The translations under genes and the position numbers were made by a program. 6,743 nt of DNA from Candidatus Zhuqueibacterota bacterium 4484_87 (GTDB lineage Bacteria > Zhuqueibacterota > Zhuqueibacteria > Thermofontimicrobiales > Thermofontimicrobiaceae): assembly GCA_002085355.1 (NCBI GenBank), contig NATN01000153.1, positions 1 through 6,743 on the forward strand, in the 5' to 3' direction. The notes under the pieces are model-generated. The model did not search any database. It saw only the letters and a program-made list of their open reading frames with translations, and was not told the DNA's origin. Positions 1 through 6,743 of the stretch are shown piece by piece. How positions within the stretch are numbered: position 1 is the stretch's first letter; each line of letters opens with the position of its first letter.

Positions 1-2
1 AT

Positions 3-2849
3 TATTACGAAAATGTGTCACGCGGAAAATTGACCCTACAAATTTCCGATGCTGCTGACAATTATTTTGTTTTTCCGCAGGAGCCGGACAGCGCCTGGTC
101 TCTGCCGCATCCTATGGCATATTACAATCCCAATGCCGGCGAAGAGGCATTAGATCAGGGATTGGCCGAACTTTTCCGCGACGCTATTCAGGCAGCGGAT
201 GAAAACAGCGATATCGATTTTTCTCAATTCGATGTTTACATTGTTTTCCACGCCGGAGTGGGCTGGGAATTCAGTCAGGATTTTGACACCACGCCCAGCG
301 ACATTCCCTCAGTTTTTTTGAATTTGAAAGATTTGAAGAATACAATTGGAAAAGATGACTCGGCTTTCGAGGGAATTCTTGTCAATAACGAACAGCACAT
401 TGTTTCCGAAGGCATTATTTTGCCGGAGACCGAAAGCCAGAGCGGCGTGGAAATTGCCATGCTGGGCACGGAAGTCATCATGATGGGGCATCAACTCGGA
501 TTGCCAAATCTTTTTGATACGGATTCGGGAAGGCCTGGTATTGGACAGTTTGGAATTATGGATCAGGGTTCAGGCAGCTTTTCCGGTTTCATTCCAGTGC
601 AACCCTGCGCCTGGAGCAAAATTTTTCTTGGCTGGGAAGAGCCGATCACTGTCTTTTCCGGAAAAAACATTCCTGTAGCAGCCCCGCTTGCTGCCAATAC
701 CAATAAAATTTACAAAATTCCCATCAACGCCAAAGAATATTTTCTGATTGAAAATCGTCAGCGAAATGTGTTGAAATCCCGCGCCATTGCCATCGGCTAC
801 GACGAATTTGGCAACCGCATCGAATTCAACGATAACGGCGAAATCATTTTGCCAGCGACCACCCAGAAATTGGGCGTTGTGGTGGATATTGACGAGTACG
901 ATTTTGGACTTCCCGGTTCGGGAATTGTCATCTGGCACATTGATGAGCAGGTCATTGAACAAAAGTTTGCTGAAAATCGCGTGAATGTGGACATGCACCA
1001 TCGCGGTGTGGACGTTGTCGAAGCCGACGGGGCGCAGGACATCGGCTATTTTTTCAATTTTTTCGGCATTACGGGCTTCAGCGCGGGCGGTGCTTATGAT
1101 TTTTGGTGGAGCAAAAACGAGGATCACCTTTGGGCGAACGATAGCGACAGTGTTCAATTCACACCTACGAGTATGCCCAATTCCAACGCCTATTCCGGTG
1201 TCAGCAGTGGAATATACATCACCAATTTTAGCGACCTGGATTCGGTGATGACTTTTTCTCTAGACATCAAAAAATTTCGTCCGGGATTTCCTGTATTTTT
1301 AGGAAAAAATTCCGGAATGAGCCCCATCGTCTCGGCTGATCTGGATCATGACGGCAACAAAGAAATGATCGTTGCGACAGAAAACGGGAAAATTTTAGCC
1401 TGGCGCAGCGATGGCAGCAGCTTTTTTGAAAACGATGAAAAGACAAAAATCGTCAGACTGAACGGCGACACAGTGCTGGTACCGCTGCCTGTTTTCGCCA
1501 GCGTTTCCGATGCACATTTTCCATATCCGCCGTCTGTAGCTGACATGGATCAGGACGGGATCCCTGAAATCGCCGTCAGTTCTCTCGAGGGCGAGCTTTA
1601 CATCTGGCACCCCATCGATGCCAACGGAGACGGTTACGCGGATGAGTCTTTCCGAGCCATTCTATCGGCGCCAATCAGCAGTGTTCCGCTGATTCGCAGC
1701 GGCAGTGCGGCACAAATTGCTCTGGGCATGAATGACGGAAATATTTTTGTACTTGATTTTAAAGAAAATAATTTTTTCTACACGAAACTCACTGACAAAA
1801 GCATTATCGGTCTCGCTGATTTGACCCCTTTCGGCTCCAGTAACTGGATCGCTGTGGGCAGCGGCGGCGACGTTCTGCGAATGGACGAAAAAGGCGATCA
1901 GGTCTGGAAAAGTTCGCTTTCTGCGGAGGGGGAATTTCAGGGCCCCGCTGTGGCGGACATCAACAATGATGGGAATCCGGAAATTGTTGTTTCGACGACT
2001 CAAGGCAAAATTTTCGTGCTGCGCAGCGATGGTTCTGTTCTGTCTGATTTTGACAGAATTGATACCAACTGTCCGCTTTCATCGCCGACAATCGCGGATG
2101 TCGATTACAACGGCTATCCAGATATCGTTCTCGCCGGTGGTGGGGAAATTTTTGTTTTTCAATACAATGGCGTTTCTGTGACGAATTTTCCCATGACTTT
2201 CGAGCCGAACAACGCGAATGGATACTATCCTTCACCAGTTATCGCCGACATTGATGATGATCATTTCCCAGAAATATTTGTCAGCAAAAAAGGCGGAATG
2301 ATCACGGCATTCTCATTGTCAGGCGAGAAGAATAGCGATTTTCAGGTTTCGATTTCTGATACCTCTGCGGCTGTTATTGCTATCAATTCTCTCGATGGCA
2401 ACAAATTCAATCTCATCGCACGCTCCGGCGACGGCTACGGTTATGTCTGGAACTTGAATTACGATTTTAATGAGAGTTTACTGCTCTGGGGCGAGTATTT
2501 GAAAAATAATGCTCACAATCCAGTTTTCTCGGAAAGTTCAACCCCGGCGCCATCGAGCGGGACAAAATTATTGCCCGAGAAAAAAGTTTACAATTATCCC
2601 AATCCAGCAGATGGGAGAGAGACTACTATTCGCTATTATCTCGAAGATGATGCCAATGTGTCGGTTCGCATTTATGATGCTTCCGGCGAGTTAGTAAAAG
2701 AAATGACTGCTACCGGAGTCGGTGGTGTCAGCAATGAGCTCATTTGGGACCTGACAAACGTGCAGAGCGGCGTCTATCTGGCGCGGGTGCGCGCGGAGAA
2801 TAGCAAAAAATCCGAAACGGTCATAATTAAAATTGCAGTAATGAAATAG
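3..2849 (+). CDS. M6-like (immune inhibitor A-type) secreted protein with degenerate zinc site, FG-GAP propeller and C-terminal FlgD/Por-type module (5' partial)
   Basis: The frame is open to the left edge (it reads YYENVSRGKL across the GTG at 15, a typical M6 interior), so the true start, signal peptide and any propeptide lie upstream. Residues below count the GTG as 1. Residues 1-418 match the M6 layout: GHQLGLPNLFD (158-168), a Met-turn-like GIMDQG (M182), an IENRQR segment, and IWHIDE (W307). The HExxHxxGxxD zinc motif is lost: I155-M156-x-x-H159 replaces HExxH, and N165 stands where Asp is usual, so the domain is probably catalytically dead. Residues about 420-800 form a propeller of FG-GAP/VCBS-like repeats with Asp-rich loops at D442, D510, D648, D695 and D745, plus an EF-hand-like DANGDG loop at 535-540. 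Residues 857-944 (YNYPNP start, GVY near the end) resemble FlgD-Ig/type IX secretion C-terminal domains. Likely exported to or displayed on the cell surface. Family assignment is firm; the biological role is unknown. Confidence 0.88.
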   Translation, partial: YYENVSRGKLTLQISDAADNYFVFPQEPDSAWSLPHPMAYYNPNAGEEALDQGLAELFRDAIQAADENSDIDFSQFDVYIVFHAGVGWEFSQDFDTTPSDIPSVFLNLKDLKNTIGKDDSAFEGILVNNEQHIVSEGIILPETESQSGVEIAMLGTEVIMMGHQLGLPNLFDTDSGRPGIGQFGIMDQGSGSFSGFIPVQPCAWSKIFLGWEEPITVFSGKNIPVAAPLAANTNKIYKIPINAKEYFLIENRQRNVLKSRAIAIGYDEFGNRIEFNDNGEIILPATTQKLGVVVDIDEYDFGLPGSGIVIWHIDEQVIEQKFAENRVNVDMHHRGVDVVEADGAQDIGYFFNFFGITGFSAGGAYDFWWSKNEDHLWANDSDSVQFTPTSMPNSNAYSGVSSGIYITNFSDLDSVMTFSLDIKKFRPGFPVFLGKNSGMSPIVSADLDHDGNKEMIVATENGKILAWRSDGSSFFENDEKTKIVRLNGDTVLVPLPVFASVSDAHFPYPPSVADMDQDGIPEIAVSSLEGELYIWHPIDANGDGYADESFRAILSAPISSVPLIRSGSAAQIALGMNDGNIFVLDFKENNFFYTKLTDKSIIGLADLTPFGSSNWIAVGSGGDVLRMDEKGDQVWKSSLSAEGEFQGPAVADINNDGNPEIVVSTTQGKIFVLRSDGSVLSDFDRIDTNCPLSSPTIADVDYNGYPDIVLAGGGEIFVFQYNGVSVTNFPMTFEPNNANGYYPSPVIADIDDDHFPEIFVSKKGGMITAFSLSGEKNSDFQVSISDTSAAVIAINSLDGNKFNLIARSGDGYGYVWNLNYDFNESLLLWGEYLKNNAHNPVFSESSTPAPSSGTKLLPEKKVYNYPNPADGRETTIRYYLEDDANVSVRIYDASGELVKEMTATGVGGVSNELIWDLTNVQSGVYLARVRAENSKKSETVIIKIAVMK
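477..509 (+). other. Degenerate M6 zinc-binding motif
   Basis: These codons read I-M-M-G-H-Q-L-G-L-P-N. Active M6 enzymes have H-E-x-x-H-x-x-G-x-x-D here. The second His and the Gly-Leu-Pro run survive, but the first His, the catalytic Glu and the following Asp are replaced by Ile, Met and Asn. The frame is undisturbed on both sides and the downstream Met-turn-like GIMDQG is intact, so this looks like in-frame substitution, not a sequencing indel. Confidence 0.85.
1320..2300 (+). repeat. Five FG-GAP/VCBS-like repeats within the first gene
   Basis: Protein-level repeats follow the pattern (S/P)-x-(V/I)-A-D-(I/L/M/V)-(D/N)-x-(D/N)-G-x-x-E-(I/M)-x-V. They start near codons 437, 505, 643, 690 and 740. 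Each carries a DxDxDG-type loop of the kind that binds calcium in integrin-like and VCBS propellers. The fifth is altered (DIDDDH, with His in place of Gly). A weaker, loop-less blade probably fills the gap around residues 590-640 (GSGGDVLRMDEKG). Spacing is irregular, between about 45 and 140 residues, and the DNA itself is not repetitive. Confidence 0.75.
2583..2846 (+). other. C-terminal FlgD-Ig / type IX secretion-like sorting module
   Basis: The last roughly 88 residues begin KVYNYPNPADG, continue with TTIRYYLEDDANVSVRIYD and ASGELVKE, then W-D-L and S-G-V-Y-L-A-R-V. This is the usual order of FlgD-Ig-like/Por secretion tail domains found at the ends of secreted proteins in Bacteroidota and related phyla. 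The family is known to direct passage through the outer membrane in organisms with a type IX system. Whether this organism has one cannot be seen here. Confidence 0.75.
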
Positions 2850-2865
2850 ACAATTGGAATACTTG

Positions 2866-5800
2866 ATGAAACGATCACTGTTTTTCTTTTTCATTTTCTC
2901 CCTGGGATTGCGGTTAAATTTGCAGGCGCAATTGGTGGAGTACAATCATCCTGAGTTGGATTGGTACACTATTGATACGGAACATTTTCAGGTGCACTTT
3001 CACCAGGGGGCTGAACGCACAGCAAAGGTTGTGGCAAAAATCGCTGAAGATATTTATCCGGCGATTACCACGTTGTACGAGTATGAGCCAGACGGAAAAA
3101 TACATTTTATTATTCGCGATCATGATGATTATTCAAACGGCGCTGCTTTTTATTACGACAACAAAGTTGAAGTCTGGGCTTCGCCGATGGATTTTATTTT
3201 GCGCGGCAACCATAATTGGCTGCGCAACGTGGTGACGCATGAGTTTGTGCACATGATTTCCCTGGGCGCGGCGCGGAAATTTTCTCGAAAAGTGCCCGCG
3301 CTTTATTTCCAGTACATGGGTTATGAGCCGGAAAAAAATCCCTACGTGCTGTACGGTTTTCCGCATCAAATCGTTTCTTACCCCATTGCTACGACGGTGA
3401 TTCCCAACTGGCTGGCGGAAGGTGTGGCGCAATTTCAGGTGCCACCGCTCAATTACGACAACTGGGATACCCATCGCGACATGATTTTACGCACCGCGGT
3501 ACTGGAAAATAAAATGCTCACGCTGAGCGAAATGGGAGTGTTCGGAAAAACCAGTCTCGGCAATGAAAAGCTTTACAATCACGGAGTTGCATTGGTCAGA
3601 TATATCGTCAATCAATACGGCTACCAGGCACTGCACGATCTTTTCCACGAAATGCACAAACCCTGGCGCATGACAATAAACGGTGCAATCAAAAAAGTAA
3701 CCGGCATCAGCGAGAAAGAACTGTATCGAAGTTGGAAAGAATATTTGCAGGAAATGTATCGCTTTCGCGTGCAGTCGATTCTGGCGCATCGGGTCGTGGG
3801 AAAACCGATTGAAGACAAAGGGTTGGCTAACTTGTTTCCTGTGTGGTCTCCGGACGGGAAAAAATTCGCGTTCATTTCCAATCGCGGATCAGATTATATT
3901 TCTGTTTCAAGCCTTTTCATTCGTGATTTTGAAAAGAAGAAAGCAAAGTTTATCAAATCAGGGATTAGCACAATTCCCAGTTGGTCGCCGGACGGAGAAA
4001 AACTTTACTACGCGCGCATTGCCGGCCCCAACAAATATGGTTCGCATTACAGCGATTTGTACGAATATGATTTGAAGAAAAAGAAAGAGAAACGGCTGAC
4101 TAAAGACCTGAGGGTTCGCTATCCCCAAGTTTCGCAGGATGGCAAACGAGTGGTTTTGGTCACTGCCAAAGATGGTAACAATCAAATTGTGGTTTATGAT
4201 CTGGAGAAAAAGACCACACAGACAATTTATGCGCTTGAAAATGGGGAGCAAATTTTTCAACCGCAGTGGTCGCCCGACGGAAGCCTGATTGTTTACAACT
4301 ATTCCACCGGTGAGGGCAGAAAATTGGCAATGCTTTCCTCGGACGGGACGGAAAATCGCGATCTTGTTGCCGACGAAAACGATGCGCGCGATCCAGTTTT
4401 TTCGCCGGACGGAAAACGCATCTATTTTAGTTGGGACAAAACAGGTATTTTCAATATTTATTCCATTGATTTAGCGTCAAAAAAAATAACTCAATGGACG
4501 AACGTCATTGGCGGTGCATTTACTCCATCAGTTGATGACCAGGGCCGTTTGTTGTACAGCCATTTCAACGCCAGCGGCTATCACATTGCGCTGATTGAGA
4601 ATCCCGAACCTGTCTCGGAGAAAAACAGCGAATATCTCGCATACGACGATAATGTGCTGTTGGCGTCACGCAGTGATTTGCTGCCAGCGGCGGTGCAAGA
4701 AAAAATTGCCGCAGCCGCGCTTCATTACGATGATTCACAACTGCCGAATTTCAAAACCGAACCGTACAATTTGACCTACGGCAAAATAACATTTTTCCCA
4801 CGGGTGATGGTCGATTACGGCACCACAAAATTGGGCACCTATTTTTACTCGGCGGATATTCTGGACAAGTACAATATCTTCGGCGGATTTGCCATTAATC
4901 GCCAGATGGATTATGATTTGTTCGGCGCAGTGACTTATCGCATGTTCAAACCGACAATTTTTGTGGAAGCGTATCATCAAACGCGTCATCACTCCGAAGA
5001 AGACGATTGGGCACTGACGCCCACAGATACCGTGAGGACGACTTTCAACTATCGCTACAATTTGACGGAAGTCGATCTGGGTATGGATTTCAAACTAAAT
5101 GATGACATGAACTTGCGCACGGCTTTTATTTACAGCCACTATCGCGCGAGGACTCAGCCCGAGTATAAATACAAAGGTTTTGAATTCCCTGCGACAAAGT
5201 ACAGCTATTTCATCGGCAGAACTTTTCAGTTCAAATGGGGCTACAGAAATATCATGCCCATGCGGACGTCTGAAATCAATCCGTCCAAAGGCAGAGCTGT
5301 TAATGTGACTTTTCAGCAGGAATTTAACAAATTTATCAATGACTTCAAACTGACAAAATACGGCACGTGGACTGAAGTTTATGACGATTACAATTATTCT
5401 AAAATTGAATTGGATTGGAAAGAATATCTCACGGTGTGGGGAAAATACAATCATGCCCTGAATTTAGAGCTGATCGGCGGCTGGATCGATCGACCCGTGC
5501 ACGAATTTTTCAATTTTTTTGCCGGCGGTCTCATCGGACTGCGCGGCTATCCTTTTTACAGCATCGAAGGCAGAAAGAAAATCATCACCCGGACTGCGTA
5601 CCGTTTCCCGATTTTCCGGCATATCGATTTTAGGTTTTTCAATCTTTATTTTGACAAATTGTATGCCGGAATGTTTTTCGACTATGGTAATGCATTCAAT
5701 GAAGATAAAATCAACTTTTCCGACTGGAAAAAGGACGCCGGACTTGAGTTGCGGCTTGATTTGTTTTCGTTTTACAATTTTCCCACGCGCATTTTTGTCA

Positions 5801-5916
5801 ATGCAGCTTATGGATTGGATAATTACACGAAAGTTGAAAGATTATCTAATTTGAGCCTGGATTACGGAAAAGAGTGGCGATTTTATTTTGGCGTGCTATT
5901 CGGATATCTTGATTAG
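2866..5916 (+). CDS. Outer-membrane fusion protein: HEFVH zinc peptidase, WD40-like/TolB propeller and Omp85-like barrel
   Basis: The ATG at 2866 is preferred over the in-frame TTG at 2854. It gives a clean signal peptide (MKR, a Phe/Leu-rich core, then LNLQA with cleavage near residue 22-24) and has a weak GGAA six bases upstream. The product is 1016 residues. H125-E126-F-V-H129 followed by W182-L-A-E185-G is a gluzincin pattern (peptidase MA/M1-like), and all three expected zinc ligands plus the catalytic Glu are present. Residues about 320-585 hold six PD40/WD40-like blades, with SPDG-type motifs near W327, W373, W468 and F512, SQDG ending at 426, and a divergent sixth near 552. Residues about 640-1016 are rich in alternating aromatic strands and contain L892-R-G-Y895, then FFDYGNAF and a terminal aromatic strand, as in Omp85/surface antigen (D15) barrels. 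The length suits about 16 strands. No POTRA domains are evident. Likely anchored in the outer membrane with the peptidase and propeller in the periplasm or outside. The substrate is unknown. Confidence 0.88.
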   Translation: MKRSLFFFFIFSLGLRLNLQAQLVEYNHPELDWYTIDTEHFQVHFHQGAERTAKVVAKIAEDIYPAITTLYEYEPDGKIHFIIRDHDDYSNGAAFYYDNKVEVWASPMDFILRGNHNWLRNVVTHEFVHMISLGAARKFSRKVPALYFQYMGYEPEKNPYVLYGFPHQIVSYPIATTVIPNWLAEGVAQFQVPPLNYDNWDTHRDMILRTAVLENKMLTLSEMGVFGKTSLGNEKLYNHGVALVRYIVNQYGYQALHDLFHEMHKPWRMTINGAIKKVTGISEKELYRSWKEYLQEMYRFRVQSILAHRVVGKPIEDKGLANLFPVWSPDGKKFAFISNRGSDYISVSSLFIRDFEKKKAKFIKSGISTIPSWSPDGEKLYYARIAGPNKYGSHYSDLYEYDLKKKKEKRLTKDLRVRYPQVSQDGKRVVLVTAKDGNNQIVVYDLEKKTTQTIYALENGEQIFQPQWSPDGSLIVYNYSTGEGRKLAMLSSDGTENRDLVADENDARDPVFSPDGKRIYFSWDKTGIFNIYSIDLASKKITQWTNVIGGAFTPSVDDQGRLLYSHFNASGYHIALIENPEPVSEKNSEYLAYDDNVLLASRSDLLPAAVQEKIAAAALHYDDSQLPNFKTEPYNLTYGKITFFPRVMVDYGTTKLGTYFYSADILDKYNIFGGFAINRQMDYDLFGAVTYRMFKPTIFVEAYHQTRHHSEEDDWALTPTDTVRTTFNYRYNLTEVDLGMDFKLNDDMNLRTAFIYSHYRARTQPEYKYKGFEFPATKYSYFIGRTFQFKWGYRNIMPMRTSEINPSKGRAVNVTFQQEFNKFINDFKLTKYGTWTEVYDDYNYSKIELDWKEYLTVWGKYNHALNLELIGGWIDRPVHEFFNFFAGGLIGLRGYPFYSIEGRKKIITRTAYRFPIFRHIDFRFFNLYFDKLYAGMFFDYGNAFNEDKINFSDWKKDAGLELRLDLFSFYNFPTRIFVNAAYGLDNYTKVERLSNLSLDYGKEWRFYFGVLFGYLD
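3238..3423 (+). other. Gluzincin active site (HEFVH ... WLAEG)
   Basis: Codons 125-129 read H-E-F-V-H, and 56 residues after the second His comes W-L-A-E-G with Glu185 as the probable third zinc ligand. This spacing and the WLxEG context are those of MA-clan peptidases fused to beta-propellers. All metal-binding and catalytic residues are kept, in contrast to the neighbouring M6 domain. Confidence 0.8.
3838..4620 (+). repeat. Six WD40-like (PD40/TolB) propeller blades
   Basis: Protein repeats of the form P-x-W-S-P-D-G-x-x-(I/L)-x-(F/Y) occur near residues 325, 371, 421, 466, 510 and 550. Each is followed 25-35 residues later by a Y-D-x-x-K-K segment leading into the next blade. Blade three has SQDG and blade six has SVDDQG in place of SPDG. 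The pattern matches the WD40-like beta-propeller family seen in TolB. Six blades would close one propeller. Confidence 0.8.
4786..5913 (+). other. Omp85/surface-antigen-like C-terminal beta-barrel domain
   Basis: About 375 residues with alternating hydrophobic and aromatic strands. Near the C-terminal quarter is G-L-I-G-L-R-G-Y, corresponding to the conserved (V/L)RG(F/Y) motif of the L6 loop in Omp85 proteins. It is followed by an aromatic strand pair, FFDYGNAF, and G-L-E-L-R-L-D, in the order usual for bacterial surface antigen (D15) domains. The protein ends FYFGVLFGYLD, lacking a terminal Phe but keeping the amphipathic last strand. Barrel activity as a translocon is not shown. Confidence 0.7.
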
Positions 5917-6016
5917 TATTAACTTTTTTGCTACTGAAACACAAAAAAACAGAATGTAAATTATATAAATTGGAAACTATTTACAAAACATGCAATTAGC
6001 AAGAGGAGAGATTTTC
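5917..6016 (+). promoter_or_regulatory. AT-rich intergenic spacer, possible promoter for the third gene
   Basis: One hundred bases, clearly more AT-rich than the flanking coding sequence, containing TATAAA at 5964-5969 and TTGCTA at 5928-5933. The two are 30 bases apart, too far for a standard sigma-70 pair, and no Bacteroidota-type -7/-33 pair fits well either. The third gene may have its own promoter here, but I cannot place it. No convincing intrinsic terminator for the upstream gene is visible. Confidence 0.25.
6001..6010 (+). promoter_or_regulatory. Strong Shine-Dalgarno for the third gene
   Basis: AAGAGGAGAG lies upstream of the ATG at 6017, and its GAGGAG core (6003-6008) is eight bases from the start codon. 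It is much stronger than the weak GGAA in front of the second gene and fixes the start of the third gene. Confidence 0.8.
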
Positions 6017-6743
6017 ATGAAATCTTACACATCTCTTTTATTGACACTACTACTACTGTTGGGCACAGCGAGTTTGCTCATTGCGGGCGATTTATTTCAG
6101 GGCCACTCTTTCAAGTCTGGCTTGGTCTCGCCGTCAAAAATGACACAAATGCGCATCGCCTATTTTAATCCTTTTCAGGATTCTCAGCAGGACACAACGC
6201 CTCTCACCAGAGAGCAGCAGTTAGCGCGGCTTCCTGGATACAAACTGCCCAAAAAAGCGTTATTTTTCTCTGCTTTGATCCCCGGCGCCGGTGAACTATT
6301 TGTCGGATCAAAAATGAAAGCAGCGGCGTTCTTTCTCGTTGAAGTCGGCGCATGGACCTACTACGGCGTTTACCATCAAAAAGGCGCGAAAAAGGAAGAT
6401 GAATTTGAAGAGTATGCCGACGCTCACTGGGATCCGTTGAAATGGAAAAATTGGTACGAAACCGAAGGACAAAACCTCATTGAGCTCACTGGTGACAATA
6501 AATACACCCACGCACCGGCAATGCTGGAACTTATCGAAGCAGGAAAAAAGACACAGCAATACTACGAGATGCTCGGTAAATATTCGGAATTTGTTGTTGG
6601 CTGGGAAGGGGTCGATCCGAATAAATCATTCAGCACATACGAAGAAATGCAGGAGTTTCGCGACAGCAATGTGCCAGTGGCTGACGAATATATGGACATG
6701 CGCGATGAGAGCAATGATTTATATCACATGGCGCGCCGAGGCA
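6017..6743 (+). CDS. Exported or membrane protein with DUF5683-like hydrophobic motif (3' partial)
   Basis: An open frame of 242 codons runs off the right edge without a stop. It begins at an ATG behind a strong ribosome binding site. Residues 1-24 are a signal peptide (MKSYTS, a Leu-rich core, then LLIAG). Residues about 80-120 are hydrophobic: KALFFSALIPGAGELFVGS, then KAAAFFLVEVGAWTYYG. This resembles the S-x-x-x-P-G-x-G-x-x-(Y/F) plus hydrophobic-helix pattern of DUF5683-type envelope proteins in FCB bacteria. After a charged stretch (KKEDEFEEYADAHW, W138) comes Y182-Y-E-M-L-G-K-Y189, then F192-V-V-G-W196. I place it in that family from memory of its motifs only, and no function is established. 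It is separated from gene 2 by 100 bases, so it may be in the same operon or have its own promoter. The C-terminal part is missing. Confidence 0.82.
   Translation, partial: MKSYTSLLLTLLLLLGTASLLIAGDLFQGHSFKSGLVSPSKMTQMRIAYFNPFQDSQQDTTPLTREQQLARLPGYKLPKKALFFSALIPGAGELFVGSKMKAAAFFLVEVGAWTYYGVYHQKGAKKEDEFEEYADAHWDPLKWKNWYETEGQNLIELTGDNKYTHAPAMLELIEAGKKTQQYYEMLGKYSEFVVGWEGVDPNKSFSTYEEMQEFRDSNVPVADEYMDMRDESNDLYHMARRG

Noticed and set aside
1..17. GTG at 15 as the true start of the first gene
   Set aside because: The frame continues upstream to the edge with M6-like residues (YYEN), there is no ribosome site, and no signal peptide follows the GTG. The gene is truncated by the window.
477..491. Frameshift as the cause of the missing HExxH
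   Set aside because: The neighbouring frames read HHDGAS or similar, not HExxH, and the M6 signature continues in frame on both sides, so substitution is the better explanation.
570..1157. 195-codon open frame on the minus strand
   Set aside because: It lies wholly inside the M6-domain coding region, has no ribosome site of note or recognisable domain, and its composition is what the opposite strand of a GC-biased-codon gene would give.
5095..5454. 119-codon minus-strand frame opposite the barrel region
   Set aside because: Shadow of the well-supported barrel coding sequence; no signal peptide or known motif.
5923..5949. Inverted repeat TTTTTTG / CAAAAAA with an 11-base loop after gene 2
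   Set aside because: The stem is six A-T pairs and one G-C pair, too weak for an intrinsic terminator, and no U-run follows. A chance pairing of T- and A-tracts is more likely.

Overview
The window looks like ordinary chromosomal sequence from a Gram-negative, outer-membrane-bearing bacterium, most likely a poorly characterised member of the FCB superphylum (Calditrichota/KSB1/Marinimicrobia-like). That placement is an inference. It rests on three things: an M6-type exported protein ending in a FlgD-like/Por-type C-terminal module, a peptidase fused to a TolB-like propeller and an Omp85-like barrel, and a third exported protein resembling the DUF5683-type families of that group. No RNA gene, mobile element or CRISPR array is visible. 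All three genes lie on the + strand, and all appear to encode exported or envelope proteins.

Layout: (1) From the left edge to 2849 is the 3' part of a large secreted protein, open at its 5' end. It has an M6 (immune inhibitor A-like) metallopeptidase domain, a propeller built of FG-GAP/VCBS-like repeats with Asp-rich calcium-type loops, and a C-terminal FlgD-Ig/T9SS-like module. Its zinc site is destroyed: the HExxH position reads IMMGH. (2) After only 16 bases, 2866-5916 encodes a 1016-residue protein with a signal peptide, an intact HEFVH zinc-peptidase domain, a six-blade WD40-like/PD40 (TolB-type) propeller and a C-terminal Omp85-like beta-barrel containing an LRGY motif. (3) A 100-base AT-rich spacer follows, with a strong ribosome binding site. 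From 6017 to beyond the right edge there is an exported or inner-envelope protein with a PGAG-type hydrophobic motif, cut off by the window.

Genes 1 and 2 are probably co-transcribed. One has peptidase architecture without the catalytic residues. The other carries an intact peptidase signature attached to its own predicted outer-membrane pore or anchor. The pair could be a surface-display or surface-processing module, but nothing in the sequence proves that they work together. The pseudo-peptidase and the peptidase-propeller-barrel fusion are the two points most worth following up.
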